Shown piece by piece: positions 4,570 to 12,290 of a DNA stretch of 12,524 nt. The notes below the pieces were generated by a model. That model was not told the origin of the DNA. It made no database searches and saw nothing but the letters and a program-made list of their open reading frames with translations. Both the position numbers and the translations under genes were made by a program. Source of the stretch: Verrucomicrobiota bacterium (GTDB lineage: Bacteria; Verrucomicrobiota; Verrucomicrobiia; Chthoniobacterales; UBA6821). Numbering within the stretch: position 1 is the first letter of the stretch; each line of letters starts with the position of its first letter. The DNA lies in assembly GCA_016871655.1 (NCBI GenBank), contig VHCR01000021.1, positions 1 to 12,524 of the forward strand, read 5' to 3'.

Positions 4570-7260
4570 ATGAAAAATCTCATCGCAACTTGCTTCGTAA
4601 TTTCCACCATTTTTACAGCAGCAGCCACACCACCTCAGCCATTACCATCCATGTCAGCACCTGCATCACCCACTTCTTCGACCAACACGAACGCAACATC
4701 AGCACTCACTGTTTCTGGAAACCCTCAAGTTTTCACCTTGAAAAATGGGCTAACTGTCATCGTTGAAGAAGATCATCATGCGCCTGTTGCCTCGGTTCAA
4801 GCATGGTGTTGCACAGGGAGCATCGATGAAAATAAATGGTTGGGAGCGGGGCTCTCTCACATTTTGGAACACATGTTGTTTAAAGGAACAGCAACGCGTC
4901 CTCCCGGAAAAATTGCGGAGGAGATTCAGGCTCAGGGTGGTTATTTAAATGCCTACACTTCGTTTGATCGAACGGTTTTTTGGACCGACATTCCTGCAGC
5001 CGGAGTGAGCAAGGCTGTTGATGTTTTTGCGGATGCTGTCATGAATGCTTCACTCCCGCCCGATGAATATGTGAAGGAGCAAGAGGTGATTCGTCGCGAG
5101 TTTGCAATGGGGGATGATGATCCAGATAGAAAAAGCAGCGAACTTCTTTTTTCCACGGCTTTCCAAGTCAGTCCCTATCGCCATCCAATCATTGGCTATC
5201 GTGCGGTTTATGATCAACTGACGCGCGAAGATGTGATGGAATACTTCAAAAAACGCTATGTTCCCAACAACCTCTGCTTTGTGATTGTAGGAGACGTTGA
5301 TGCTGCTGCGGTGCACCAACAGCTTGATTCCTTTTTTGAAAAATACCCTCGCAAGGCACTCGAGCCAGTGCTAGTCGAGAAAGAGCCACCACAACTTGGG
5401 ATGAAGGTCGCACGCAAAACATTTCCGACGGAACTGAGTCGTGTGAATCTTGCTTGGAAAGCTCCTGGCGTTACTGATCCTAAGGCGCCCGCGCTTGAGG
5501 TCCTTGGAAATATTCTCGGTTCTGGTAACAGCTCGATCTTGAATCAAGAAGTTCGTGAAAAAAAACAACTGGTCTTTCAAGTTGGAGGTGGGTTCTATGG
5601 ACTCAACGCGAGCGAAGGATTGCTCTTTGTGAATGCAGTTGTTGATCCTAAAAAGAGAGAGGCAGCAGAAGCCGAGATCTTGGCTCAAATCAACAACGTT
5701 GCTGAGCATGGCGTGACACAGCAAGAATTAGAAAAAGCAAAAAAGAGTCTTCTTTCTGATCATCTCTGCACCTTGACAACAGTCCATGGACGGGCTCAAG
5801 ACTATGGTTCTAACTGGCTGGAGACTGGCAATCCAACATTTGGAAAAGAATATTTGAATGCGATTCAACGAGTCACCGTTGAAGAGGTGAATCAGGCAGC
5901 AAAGCAATTTTTAGTGCAGGATCATTTGACGATCACCTCGCTTGACCCAGAAAATAAGCCGCCGAAGGATGATCAGAAAAAAGAGATGACAAAAAAAATG
6001 GATCAACGGGAAGTCAAAAAAGTGGTTCTTCCAAACGGCCTACGACTTCTCATTTGCGAAGATCATCGTCTTCCGTTGATTTCGATGATGGGAGTTTTCC
6101 GTGGAGGGTTGTTGGCAGAGAATGCGAAGAACAATGGCGTGACCGATCTTCTTGCAAGCACACTCGTCAAAGGAACCAAAAATCGAAGCGCTCAAAATAT
6201 TGCTGACACGATCGAGCAGGTTGGGGGAAGCATTGGAGCGAATGCCGGAAACAACAGCTTCAGCGTTTCTGTTGGAGTGATGAAACCTGATTTTGCTTTG
6301 GGATTAAATCTCTTGGCCGAAGTCTTGACGGAAGCTACATTCCCAGCTGAGGAGATCGAGCATGAGAAGATGGCTCAACTCGCAGCGATCCAAGCCGAAG
6401 ATGATCAAATGCTCTCGATGACTCAGCGCCTCTTGAAAGAGAAACTTTATGGAACACATCCCTACTCGCGGAGAATCTTGGGAACCAAGGAGACTGTTCC
6501 AGGCTTGAATCGCGAGATGGTCGAGGAGTTTTATAAAAAATATGCCGTTGGAAAAAATGGAGTGATCGCGATTTTTGGTGATATCAATGCTGAAGAGGCA
6601 ACAAAGCTAGCAGCGCAGGCTTTTGAAAAAATGCCAGCAGGGGAGTTGGCTCTACAAAACCCTCCAGAACCTCAACCGCTCACCAAAACGATCGATGTCA
6701 GTAAAAATGAAAATAAAGAACAGGCGATTGTTGTGAAAGGTTTTCTCACAGCTCCGATTACAAGCCCTGATCGTCCAGCGTTGGAGCTGATTGATGCGGC
6801 TTGCAGCGATTTAGGATCACGTTTCTTCCTGCGCATTCGCGAAAAACAGTCGCTGGCTTATTTCGTCGGCGCCTCAAGCTCAATGGGGCTTGCCCCAGGA
6901 GCTTTTGTTTTTTACATGGGAACTGATCCAAAAAAGCTCGATCATGCGAAGAGTGAATTTGATGACGAGATTCAACACGTCGCCAAAGATGGCCTCACAC
7001 AAGAAGAATTGAGAACAGCTAAGCAAAAAATCTTAGGAGCTGATGCTATGGCAATTCAATCCAATGCAGGTCTGATGTTGCGTTGCGCAAGCGAAGAGCT
7101 GATGGGCTTAGGTTTTGATCACTATTTACAACGCATCAATGAAGTCAACGACGTCACCTTGGAAAAACTCAATGCCGTCGTCAAAAAATATATCGCTGTT
7201 CCAGGTTCTGTAGAGGCGGTTGTGGCGCCTAAAGGCGCTACAACAGGTGATAGGTTGTAG
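4570..7260 (+). CDS. secreted M16 family zinc metallopeptidase, two M16 units
   Basis: An 896-residue insulinase-like peptidase with two tandem M16 halves in one chain. Residues 1-19 are a signal peptide (MKNLIATCFVISTIFTAAA), followed by a Pro/Ser/Thr-rich linker to about 48, so the enzyme is likely periplasmic. The first half has the inverted zinc motif HILEH at 97-101, with the third ligand probably Glu177 in EQEVIRREF about 76 residues later, so it is the catalytic unit. The second half starts near 475 (VKKVVLPNGLRLLICEDH); at the equivalent site it reads VTDLLASTL and lacks HxxEH, so it is a non-catalytic partner, as in other fused M16 proteins. The family degrades peptides inside a closed chamber; the substrate is unknown. 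The last codons (GDRL-stop) are formed by the left arm of element D, and a GCGCC/GGCGC hairpin (7225-7229/7234-7238) lies just before. No Shine-Dalgarno. Confidence 0.93.
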   Translation: MKNLIATCFVISTIFTAAATPPQPLPSMSAPASPTSSTNTNATSALTVSGNPQVFTLKNGLTVIVEEDHHAPVASVQAWCCTGSIDENKWLGAGLSHILEHMLFKGTATRPPGKIAEEIQAQGGYLNAYTSFDRTVFWTDIPAAGVSKAVDVFADAVMNASLPPDEYVKEQEVIRREFAMGDDDPDRKSSELLFSTAFQVSPYRHPIIGYRAVYDQLTREDVMEYFKKRYVPNNLCFVIVGDVDAAAVHQQLDSFFEKYPRKALEPVLVEKEPPQLGMKVARKTFPTELSRVNLAWKAPGVTDPKAPALEVLGNILGSGNSSILNQEVREKKQLVFQVGGGFYGLNASEGLLFVNAVVDPKKREAAEAEILAQINNVAEHGVTQQELEKAKKSLLSDHLCTLTTVHGRAQDYGSNWLETGNPTFGKEYLNAIQRVTVEEVNQAAKQFLVQDHLTITSLDPENKPPKDDQKKEMTKKMDQREVKKVVLPNGLRLLICEDHRLPLISMMGVFRGGLLAENAKNNGVTDLLASTLVKGTKNRSAQNIADTIEQVGGSIGANAGNNSFSVSVGVMKPDFALGLNLLAEVLTEATFPAEEIEHEKMAQLAAIQAEDDQMLSMTQRLLKEKLYGTHPYSRRILGTKETVPGLNREMVEEFYKKYAVGKNGVIAIFGDINAEEATKLAAQAFEKMPAGELALQNPPEPQPLTKTIDVSKNENKEQAIVVKGFLTAPITSPDRPALELIDAACSDLGSRFFLRIREKQSLAYFVGASSSMGLAPGAFVFYMGTDPKKLDHAKSEFDDEIQHVAKDGLTQEELRTAKQKILGADAMAIQSNAGLMLRCASEELMGLGFDHYLQRINEVNDVTLEKLNAVVKKYIAVPGSVEAVVAPKGATTGDRL

Positions 7261-7376
7261 GATTATGATGAGTTAAATTAGCTAGTTTGTTAAAATTGAT
7301 GCGTTATGATGATTTTTATTTTTTAGATTTTTGACGAAGTCCATATTTTGGCCTACAACCTATAACCTACAACCTT
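7246..7376. repeat. word-repeat element D spanning the M16 stop codon
   Basis: The left arm GGTGATAGGTTGTAGG (7246-7261) contains the TAG stop of the M16 gene. The right array CCTACAA, CCTATAA, CCTACAA, CCT (7352-7375) is in opposite orientation; ATAGGTTGTAGG (7250-7261) is the perfect reverse complement of 7352-7363. Directly inside the right array, read away from it on the - strand, comes CCAAAATATGGACTTCGTC followed by A-rich sequence, which aligns without gaps to the core beside array E. The right array ends eight bases before the DUF1844 start codon, so the element forms the whole leader of that gene. Confidence 0.75.
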
Positions 7377-7383
7377 ATTTATT

Positions 7384-7788
7384 ATGTCCGAAGTACAATC
7401 CTCTACTCAAACTGATGGTCAACTTGCTCAACGCTTCATTGAATTTATCATGGTGCAGGCTCAACAAGCAGCTTTTGCTTTGGGGAAAATTCCTCACCCT
7501 TCAACTGGTGAGACTCTTGTTAATTTAGAAGCAGCTCGCATATTTATTGACCATTTAGAATTACTTCGTGAAAAGACTCGCGGCAATCTTTCGCAAGATG
7601 AAGAGACCATTCTTAATAAAATTTTAGCTGACCTTCAAATGACTTTTGTTCAAGTTGCAGCGGAACCTTCTCACACAACAGAAAATGACATGGCTTCAAC
7701 AAGCAAGCTAGAAGAAGCTTCTGAAGTCAAAGAAGAGAACCTTGAAGAAAATGGCAAAAAAAAATTTTCTAAGAGTTACGGAGCATAA
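7384..7788 (+). CDS. DUF1844 family protein
   Basis: A 134-residue protein. Residues about 14-95 match DUF1844: RFIEFIMVQAQQAAFALG, the ALGKIPHPSTGE block, NLEAARIFIDHLELLREKTRGNLS and the closing helix ILADLQMTFVQ. The highly conserved ID-x-L-x-x-L-x-x-KT-x-GNL signature is intact. The remainder (about 96-134) is a Glu/Lys-rich, probably disordered tail ending KKKFSKSYGA. The family is widespread in bacteria, including PVC lineages and deltaproteobacteria, and has no established function. The ATG at 7384 follows TTATTT with no Shine-Dalgarno, right after the repeat array of element D. The next gene starts 18 bases after its stop, so the two are likely co-transcribed. The family call is based on recalled consensus. 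Confidence 0.85.
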   Translation: MSEVQSSTQTDGQLAQRFIEFIMVQAQQAAFALGKIPHPSTGETLVNLEAARIFIDHLELLREKTRGNLSQDEETILNKILADLQMTFVQVAAEPSHTTENDMASTSKLEEASEVKEENLEENGKKKFSKSYGA

Positions 7789-7806
7789 TCACCATCTATT
7801 CTAAAA

Positions 7807-8424
7807 ATGGATCCTCTCGGCCTAAGAGTTAATTTTGCTCAGCATATGCCTCAGCCGGAGGTTTCTCGCGCACAAGAAAGAACACCCTTAAATAATGCAA
7901 TAAAAGAAGAGAGCTTCCCAGCGCCGCTTCCTTTTGGGAGAGTGTCTCTTCAAGTAAGAACAAATTCCGAGCCTTCTCGTATTAGAAGCCAATACGGGAC
8001 TTTTTTAAAATCTCCTTCACAGTCCCCACGGCCGCCTCATCCTACCGAAGAGACTCCTTCAGCTTCTGATCTGGAAACCTGCCGCCTTTTAAATGAACTA
8101 AAAGCAAAGGTGGAAGAAACAACGGAAAACGGCCTGCGCCGCACTGAAGCCTGGCAAAAAGCTTTGGTGGAGCTAGCAGCGAGCACCTGGACTGCGGTAG
8201 GAGAACTGGGATTAGGCGTTGCTTCAGCAGATCATGCTGCTACTGGAAGGCGATTCTTAAAAGCTTGGAATGAAGATGATGAGAAATTTCTAGCAATCTT
8301 CGATGCTTACTCTGAACAGATCAAAGCAGAACAAGAGCTTTTAAAGTTAAAAATGAATTTGCCAGAAGAGTCCCCTGTGCCTAAGAGAGCAGCTCCTCTC
8401 AGGGGTACCGGAGAAAAATCTTAG
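7807..8424 (+). CDS. hypothetical protein, Pro/Ser-rich N-terminus and helical C-terminus
   Basis: A 205-residue protein that I do not recognise. Residues 1-90 are rich in Pro, Ser, Arg and Gln (for example KSPSQSPRPPHPTEET), with no signal peptide, and are probably disordered. Residues about 92-190 are predicted helical and charged (LETCRLLNELKAKVEETTENGLRR, then WQKALVELAASTWTAVGELGLGVASADHA and KAEQELLKLKMNL), possibly forming a helical bundle or coiled coil. The last 15 residues are basic. It starts with ATG 18 bases after the DUF1844 stop and is likely in the same transcript. The codon pattern is like the neighbours and the frame is open throughout, so the gene is probably real. It could be a partner of the DUF1844 protein or a lineage-specific protein; nothing in the sequence decides this. 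Confidence 0.65.
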   Translation: MDPLGLRVNFAQHMPQPEVSRAQERTPLNNAIKEESFPAPLPFGRVSLQVRTNSEPSRIRSQYGTFLKSPSQSPRPPHPTEETPSASDLETCRLLNELKAKVEETTENGLRRTEAWQKALVELAASTWTAVGELGLGVASADHAATGRRFLKAWNEDDEKFLAIFDAYSEQIKAEQELLKLKMNLPEESPVPKRAAPLRGTGEKS

Positions 8425-8661
8425 CATCTTTTTTTTAGAGTCTTTAGGAGCAGTCTCGGGCGAAAAATCCGAGAAGGATTCTGAAAAGACATTTTCCAAC
8501 AGTTGAAATAACTCGATTCACTCTTACCCCAAATAAATTTCAGAAGGTTGATTGTTCTTTTTATTCTATTTTAAAATTTATTTTCTATCTTGGATATCAA
8601 TGAACTCAATTATGTTTCCTTCTTTCTTGTCGTGACCTCTAACTCTCGCTAACATCTTTCC
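8425..8661. other. 237-base leader region of nuoB with a small hairpin
   Basis: No gene is supported on either strand. A stem TCTCGG (8454-8459) / CCGAGA (8469-8474) with a nine-base loop lies 30 bases after the upstream stop; it is flanked by GTCTTT and AAAGAC, which could extend the structure. It is not followed by a T-run, so it is a poor intrinsic terminator on the + strand. The remaining AT-rich part probably contains the nuoB promoter, but I cannot point to a clear one. Confidence 0.4.
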
Positions 8662-9195
8662 ATGCATCAACCAAAAATTGTCACTCAGCCTGTCGCCTAC
8701 GATTCTAAAATCGAAGGGAACATCATCATTACGAAGCTTGATGCGGCGATCAACTGGATGAGGAAAAATTCTCTCTGGCCGATGCCGATGGGATTGGCTT
8801 GCTGCGCCATTGAGCTGATGGCAGCTTCTTCGTCGCGGTTTGATATTTCGCGATTTGGCGCTGAGGTCATGCGTTTTTCGCCGCGTCAATCCGATGTCAT
8901 GATTGTTGCTGGAACGGTGACTTACAAGATGGCGCTTTCGGTGAAACGGATTTATGAACAGATGCCTGAGCCAAAGTGGGTGATTGCGATGGGAGCTTGC
9001 GCCTCGAGTGGCGGTATGTACCGTAGCTATTCGGTGTTGCAAGGAGTGGATCAAGTAATTCCAGTCGACGTTTACATTTCGGGCTGTCCTCCACGCCCAG
9101 AGGCTCTTCTTGACGGGCTCATGAAACTTCAAAATAAAATCATGACAGAACATTCGCTGCTTGATCAAAAACGTGCTTTGTTAAAATCGTTATAA
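8662..9195 (+). CDS. nuoB: NADH-quinone oxidoreductase subunit B
   Basis: The peripheral-arm subunit that carries iron-sulfur cluster N2, the last electron carrier before quinone in respiratory complex I at the cytoplasmic face of the inner membrane. It has 177 residues, normal length. The four cluster ligands are present: the tandem Cys47-Cys48 in GLACCAIE, Cys113 in GACAS and Cys142 in SGCPPRPE; the spacings 65 and 29 are those of the family. Other landmarks are [32 protein letters not shown] and [19 protein letters not shown]. The ATG follows CATCTTTCC, with no Shine-Dalgarno. nuoC starts 10 bases after its stop. No nuoA lies upstream in this window, where complex I operons usually have it. 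Confidence 0.97.
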   Translation: MHQPKIVTQPVAYDSKIEGNIIITKLDAAINWMRKNSLWPMPMGLACCAIELMAASSSRFDISRFGAEVMRFSPRQSDVMIVAGTVTYKMALSVKRIYEQMPEPKWVIAMGACASSGGMYRSYSVLQGVDQVIPVDVYISGCPPRPEALLDGLMKLQNKIMTEHSLLDQKRALLKSL

Positions 9196-9205
9196 TTTAT
9201 TTTCC

Positions 9206-9817
9206 ATGACTCTTCCTGAAGCTGTACAAAAAATTGAAGAAAAATTTTCGTCTGATATTTTAGACAAAAAAGAATTTCGCGGCGAAACAACTTTTAATGT
9301 TGCTTCAGAACGTCTCCACGAGCTTGCTCGCTTCTGCCGTGATGAGCTTGGGTTTGAGATGCTCCTTGATATTTCGAGTGTTGATCACTTTGGAGAAGAG
9401 ATGCGTTTTGAAATGGTCTACCAACTTTATTCAATCAAGCATCATATTGCTCTTCGTTTGAAATGCCGGCTTCCAGAAGTTGATCCAAAAATTCCTACGG
9501 TGAATGATCTTTGGCCAACCGCTAACTGGCATGAGCGTGAGGTCTACGACATGATGGGAATTATTTTTGAAGGCCATCCCGATCTGCGACGCATCCTCAT
9601 GTGGGATGGGTATCCCTATTTTCCGCTAAGAAAAGATTTTCCTCTCGAAGGCAAACCTAGTGAAATGCCTGACGTGGCGTTTTCTAATGAGGCGCCGCTG
9701 CAAGGGGGACCTTTTGTAACATTGCCATCGCCAGGAAATACGCAGGTTCGTGAGCCTCGACATCGCTCCCTTAACGAGCCGCATGAAGGTTCAGAAAAAT
9801 TTGTTGCTGAACCATAA
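9206..9817 (+). CDS. nuoC: NADH-quinone oxidoreductase subunit C
   Basis: The 30-kDa subunit of respiratory complex I; it packs against NuoB and NuoD in the peripheral arm and has no cofactor. It has 203 residues. The core domain spans about 25-150, with the signature WHEREVYDMMGIIFEGHPDLRRILM at 108-132, continuing to YPLRKD-like FPLRKDFPLEG at 139-149. The extension after about residue 150 (AFSNEAPLQGGPFVT, then an Arg/Pro/Glu-rich end) is a short tail and not a fused NuoD. The ATG follows TTATTTTCC; a TATAAT at 9191-9196, nine bases before the ATG, overlaps the nuoB stop codon and might act as an internal -10. Immediately downstream is RNase D rather than nuoD, so the rest of complex I must be encoded elsewhere. 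Confidence 0.96.
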   Translation: MTLPEAVQKIEEKFSSDILDKKEFRGETTFNVASERLHELARFCRDELGFEMLLDISSVDHFGEEMRFEMVYQLYSIKHHIALRLKCRLPEVDPKIPTVNDLWPTANWHEREVYDMMGIIFEGHPDLRRILMWDGYPYFPLRKDFPLEGKPSEMPDVAFSNEAPLQGGPFVTLPSPGNTQVREPRHRSLNEPHEGSEKFVAEP

Positions 9818-9826
9818 TCACTCAGG

Positions 9827-10876
9827 ATGCCTCTCATTTCCGAAGCCCCCCTTTTTCGCGAGTTTCTAACAGAGTTAGCTTCTCAATCTCAACTCGCACT
9901 AGATACCGAAGCCGACAGTCTTCATTGCTATTTTGAAAAACTTTGCCTTGTTCAAATTGGTTGGCCAGGAAAACTACAGCTCCTTGATCCGTTAGCAAAG
10001 CTTCCATTGCTAGATTTTTTTGAAGCATTGAGAGGGAAGCGGCTCATTTTTCATGATGCTGATTATGATTTGCGCTTGCTGCGTCGTTCTGGGGAATTTC
10101 CCGACGATCAGATTTTTGATACGATGATTGCTGCGCGACTTTGTGGTGAATCGCAATTGGGATTGGCAGCCTTGATCAAAAAATATTTTGATGTGGAGCT
10201 TTCCAAAGCCTCTCGCAAGGCCAATTGGGGAATGAGGCCTCTTTCCAAGCAAATGAGCGAATATGCTTTAAATGATGTTCGCTATTTGGAAGAGCTTGCT
10301 GAAATTTTGGAAGAAAAATTAGAAGAACTAGGACGCCTTGAATGGTTTTCGCAATCACGAAATCGGATGGTGAAAGCAACACGTGACATCAAACAACGTG
10401 ACGAAGAGATGCTCTGGCGGATTTCTGGTTACCTCAAATTGCCGCTGCGGTCGTGGGTGATTCTTCGCGCTATTTGGCGATGGAGAGATGCTGAGGCGCA
10501 ACGTTGGGATAAGCCGCCTTTTTATGTGATGTCTCAAGATGAGATGCTTCATGTTGCTGAACAAACAGCTCAAGGAAAAAAATGGAATGCCTCGAAATTT
10601 TCTCCCGATCGTGCGGTTCGTTTTCATGCCATGCTAGAGGAAGCTTTAACTATTCCGGAAGAAGCGTGGCCCAAAGAAATTATTTTTGAAAAAGTACGGC
10701 CTACCAAAAAAGAAATAGATTGTTTTCAACACTTGAAAGATTTGCGAGATCGGAAAGCCAAAGAAATAAACTTAGATCCATCGATCATCGCCTCCAAAGT
10801 CGCTCTGGAAGCCATTGCCAAGGATATTAAGGCGCCTTCCTTATTGCCGTGGCAGAGGGGATTGCTTGGCATCTAA
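9827..10876 (+). CDS. rnd: ribonuclease D
   Basis: A 3'-5' exoribonuclease of the DEDD (DnaQ-like) superfamily that trims tRNA and other small RNA 3' ends in the cytoplasm. It has 349 residues, slightly shorter than the E. coli enzyme. Exo I: LALDTEAD at 23-30 with Asp26 and Glu28. Exo II: HDADYDLRLL at 76-85 with Asp81. Exo III: YALND at 146-150 with Tyr146 and Asp150, i.e. the DEDDy type. One HRDC domain follows at about 193-270 (EEMLWRISGYLKLPLRSWVILRAIWRWRD). The C-terminal part after 285 is less conserved. The start ATG at 9827 is nine bases after the nuoC stop and preceded by CTCAGG, a weak ribosome site; a CATAAT at 9813-9818 might be a -10 box. Its placement behind nuoC suggests co-transcription but no functional link. 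Confidence 0.94.
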   Translation: MPLISEAPLFREFLTELASQSQLALDTEADSLHCYFEKLCLVQIGWPGKLQLLDPLAKLPLLDFFEALRGKRLIFHDADYDLRLLRRSGEFPDDQIFDTMIAARLCGESQLGLAALIKKYFDVELSKASRKANWGMRPLSKQMSEYALNDVRYLEELAEILEEKLEELGRLEWFSQSRNRMVKATRDIKQRDEEMLWRISGYLKLPLRSWVILRAIWRWRDAEAQRWDKPPFYVMSQDEMLHVAEQTAQGKKWNASKFSPDRAVRFHAMLEEALTIPEEAWPKEIIFEKVRPTKKEIDCFQHLKDLRDRKAKEINLDPSIIASKVALEAIAKDIKAPSLLPWQRGLLGI

Positions 10877-10934
10877 CTCGATGTTGAAAATGAATATTTA
10901 TTTTTGTTTGGTGGCTGTATCAGCTAGAGAAAAA

Positions 10935-11083
10935 GGCTGTAGGCGATAGGCTGTAGGCTGTAGGCTGTAGGTCAAGACAAGGCCTTCAGTAAAAGAAAAC
11001 TTTTTCTGATAAATTAAAATCATTTTTCAAGAGAAGTTTCGATCTAAAAATTTCCTATAGCCTACAGCCTACAGTCTATAGCC
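10935..11083. repeat. word-repeat element E between rnd and the MFS gene
   Basis: The left array is GGCTGTA, GGCGATA, then GGCTGTA three times and GG (10935-10971). The right array is CCTATAG, CCTACAG, CCTACAG, TCTATAG, CC (11054-11083), i.e. the same word inverted; CTGTAGGCTGTAGG pairs perfectly. The 82-base loop starts TCAAGACAAGGCCTTCAG and then has A-rich and T-rich runs (about 10991-11006) that can form a small hairpin. The right array contains the TAG stop codon of the MFS gene. Lying between convergent genes, the element could serve as a bidirectional terminator. Confidence 0.8.
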
Positions 11084-12283
11084 TTTCTTCACTTCCTCCA
11101 CCTTCCATCTGAAGGAAAACAAAGCTCCCACTAGTGCCAGAGCGCTGCAGGCAAGAAGGGTTGGGCGACAATGAAAAATGGAAGCTAGTTTTCCCCAGGT
11201 TGCACTTCCTAATGCAACGCTTCCATTAAAACAGACCCAATAAAGTGCAAAAGCGCGCGACTTGAGAGAATCGGGAAATGCTTTTAGAACAGCGCTGACA
11301 AATGTGGAAGCTGAAGTGATCCAGGTGAAACCAATAACAATTAGGATTCCATAAATCATAAAATGATTTTTGAAGAATGGAAGAAGGCCCAATAAAAAAG
11401 AGAGTAAGATCAAAACAGTGGAAGTTAATTTTTCATCTGAAATACGATCGCGCAGTGTGGCCAGCGAAAGTCCTCCTAAAACGGCTCCAAGTCCTAAGCA
11501 GGTGACAAAATGGGTGTAGGCAGCAATTCCTTCTCCTAGTCGATTCTTCGCAATGATGGGAGAGAGAGCCCAAATAATGCTAGCGCAAAAGAAAAAAGCA
11601 GCAGTTCTTTTAAGAATATTTTGGAAAGGGGCGTGAACCATAATGTTCGAAAATCCTGAAAAACTTTTTTTGATGTTGCCGCCAAAGGAGCAGGGTTGCT
11701 GAGGATGCTGATAGAACCATAAGAAAAAAAAGATAACGCCGAGAAAAGAAATTGTGTCGATCATGAAAACTAAGGCGGGCCCCCGTAATGCAACGAGGCA
11801 ACCGCCAAGGGCAGGGCCGACAACGCGAGCGGTGTTGAATCCAATGCTGTTAAGTGTACTCGCTTCGCGCAAATCTTCCGCAGGGACCATGGTAGTGATC
11901 GCTGTCTGCATAGCAGGAATGTTGAGTGCAGCTCCGGAGCCTAGTAAAAAGGTGATGCACAATAAAGACCAGGGAGTCACTAAATGAAAGAGCGTCATAA
12001 GCGTCAGAGTCAGGGCACCAACTGCCATCCATGTTTGCGTGAAGCAGAGAAATTTTTTTAAGGAAAAAATATCGGCAAGCATCCCTCCAGGAATTGAGAA
12101 AAAGAAAACAGGCAACGTCAGCGCTGTTTGGAGCAAGGCAATCAACGTTGGAGAACTTGTCATCGAAGTCATGAGCCACGCTGCAGCGACAATATGCATC
12201 CACGTTCCGATATTAGAAGTGAGATTCACGATCCAAAAACAGCGAAAGATGCGGTGGCGGAGAGGGGTGAAGGTGCTGGGCAT
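11069..12283 (-). CDS. MFS exporter, EntS-like (MFS_3) family
   Basis: An inner-membrane transporter of 404 residues with about 12 predicted membrane helices, in the MFS_3 / enterobactin-exporter EntS-like branch of the major facilitator superfamily, probably a proton-driven exporter; the substrate cannot be told. N-terminal RHRIFRCFWIVNLTSNIGTWMHIVAAAWLM is typical of this branch. The loop between helices 2 and 3 reads PGGMLADIFSLKKFL, the MFS motif A in its usual place. NTARVVGPALGGCLVAL at about 150-166 fits helix 5. The ATG at 12283 follows TTTCTTCT with no Shine-Dalgarno and lies just downstream of array F. The C-terminus (KKGYRL-stop) is encoded by array E. It is convergent to rnd and downstream of ubiE on the same strand. 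Confidence 0.88.
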   Translation of the reverse strand: MPSTFTPLRHRIFRCFWIVNLTSNIGTWMHIVAAAWLMTSMTSSPTLIALLQTALTLPVFFFSIPGGMLADIFSLKKFLCFTQTWMAVGALTLTLMTLFHLVTPWSLLCITFLLGSGAALNIPAMQTAITTMVPAEDLREASTLNSIGFNTARVVGPALGGCLVALRGPALVFMIDTISFLGVIFFFLWFYQHPQQPCSFGGNIKKSFSGFSNIMVHAPFQNILKRTAAFFFCASIIWALSPIIAKNRLGEGIAAYTHFVTCLGLGAVLGGLSLATLRDRISDEKLTSTVLILLSFLLGLLPFFKNHFMIYGILIVIGFTWITSASTFVSAVLKAFPDSLKSRAFALYWVCFNGSVALGSATWGKLASIFHCRPTLLACSALALVGALFSFRWKVEEVKKGYRL

Positions 12284-12290
12284 AGAAGAA

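Noticed and set aside
5050..5724. Open frames on the - strand inside the M16 gene
   Set aside because: Composition is that of antisense frames, with no recognisable domains and no start context.
8454..8474. Riboswitch or intrinsic terminator upstream of nuoB
   Set aside because: Only a six-base stem with a nine-base loop and no T-run; no known riboswitch consensus recognised. Kept as a plain hairpin note only.
8578..9168. Long open frame on the - strand opposite nuoB (196 codons)
   Set aside because: Product is His/Arg-rich and matches nothing; nuoB on the other strand has all four cluster cysteines at correct spacing.
9206..9817. NuoCD fusion
   Set aside because: The frame stops at 203 residues, right after the NuoC domain and a short tail; no NuoD sequence follows.
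10935..11083. CRISPR array or replication iterons
   Set aside because: Units are only 7 bases and directly adjacent, without spacers; the arrays come as inverted pairs, and no cas, rep or dnaA gene is nearby.
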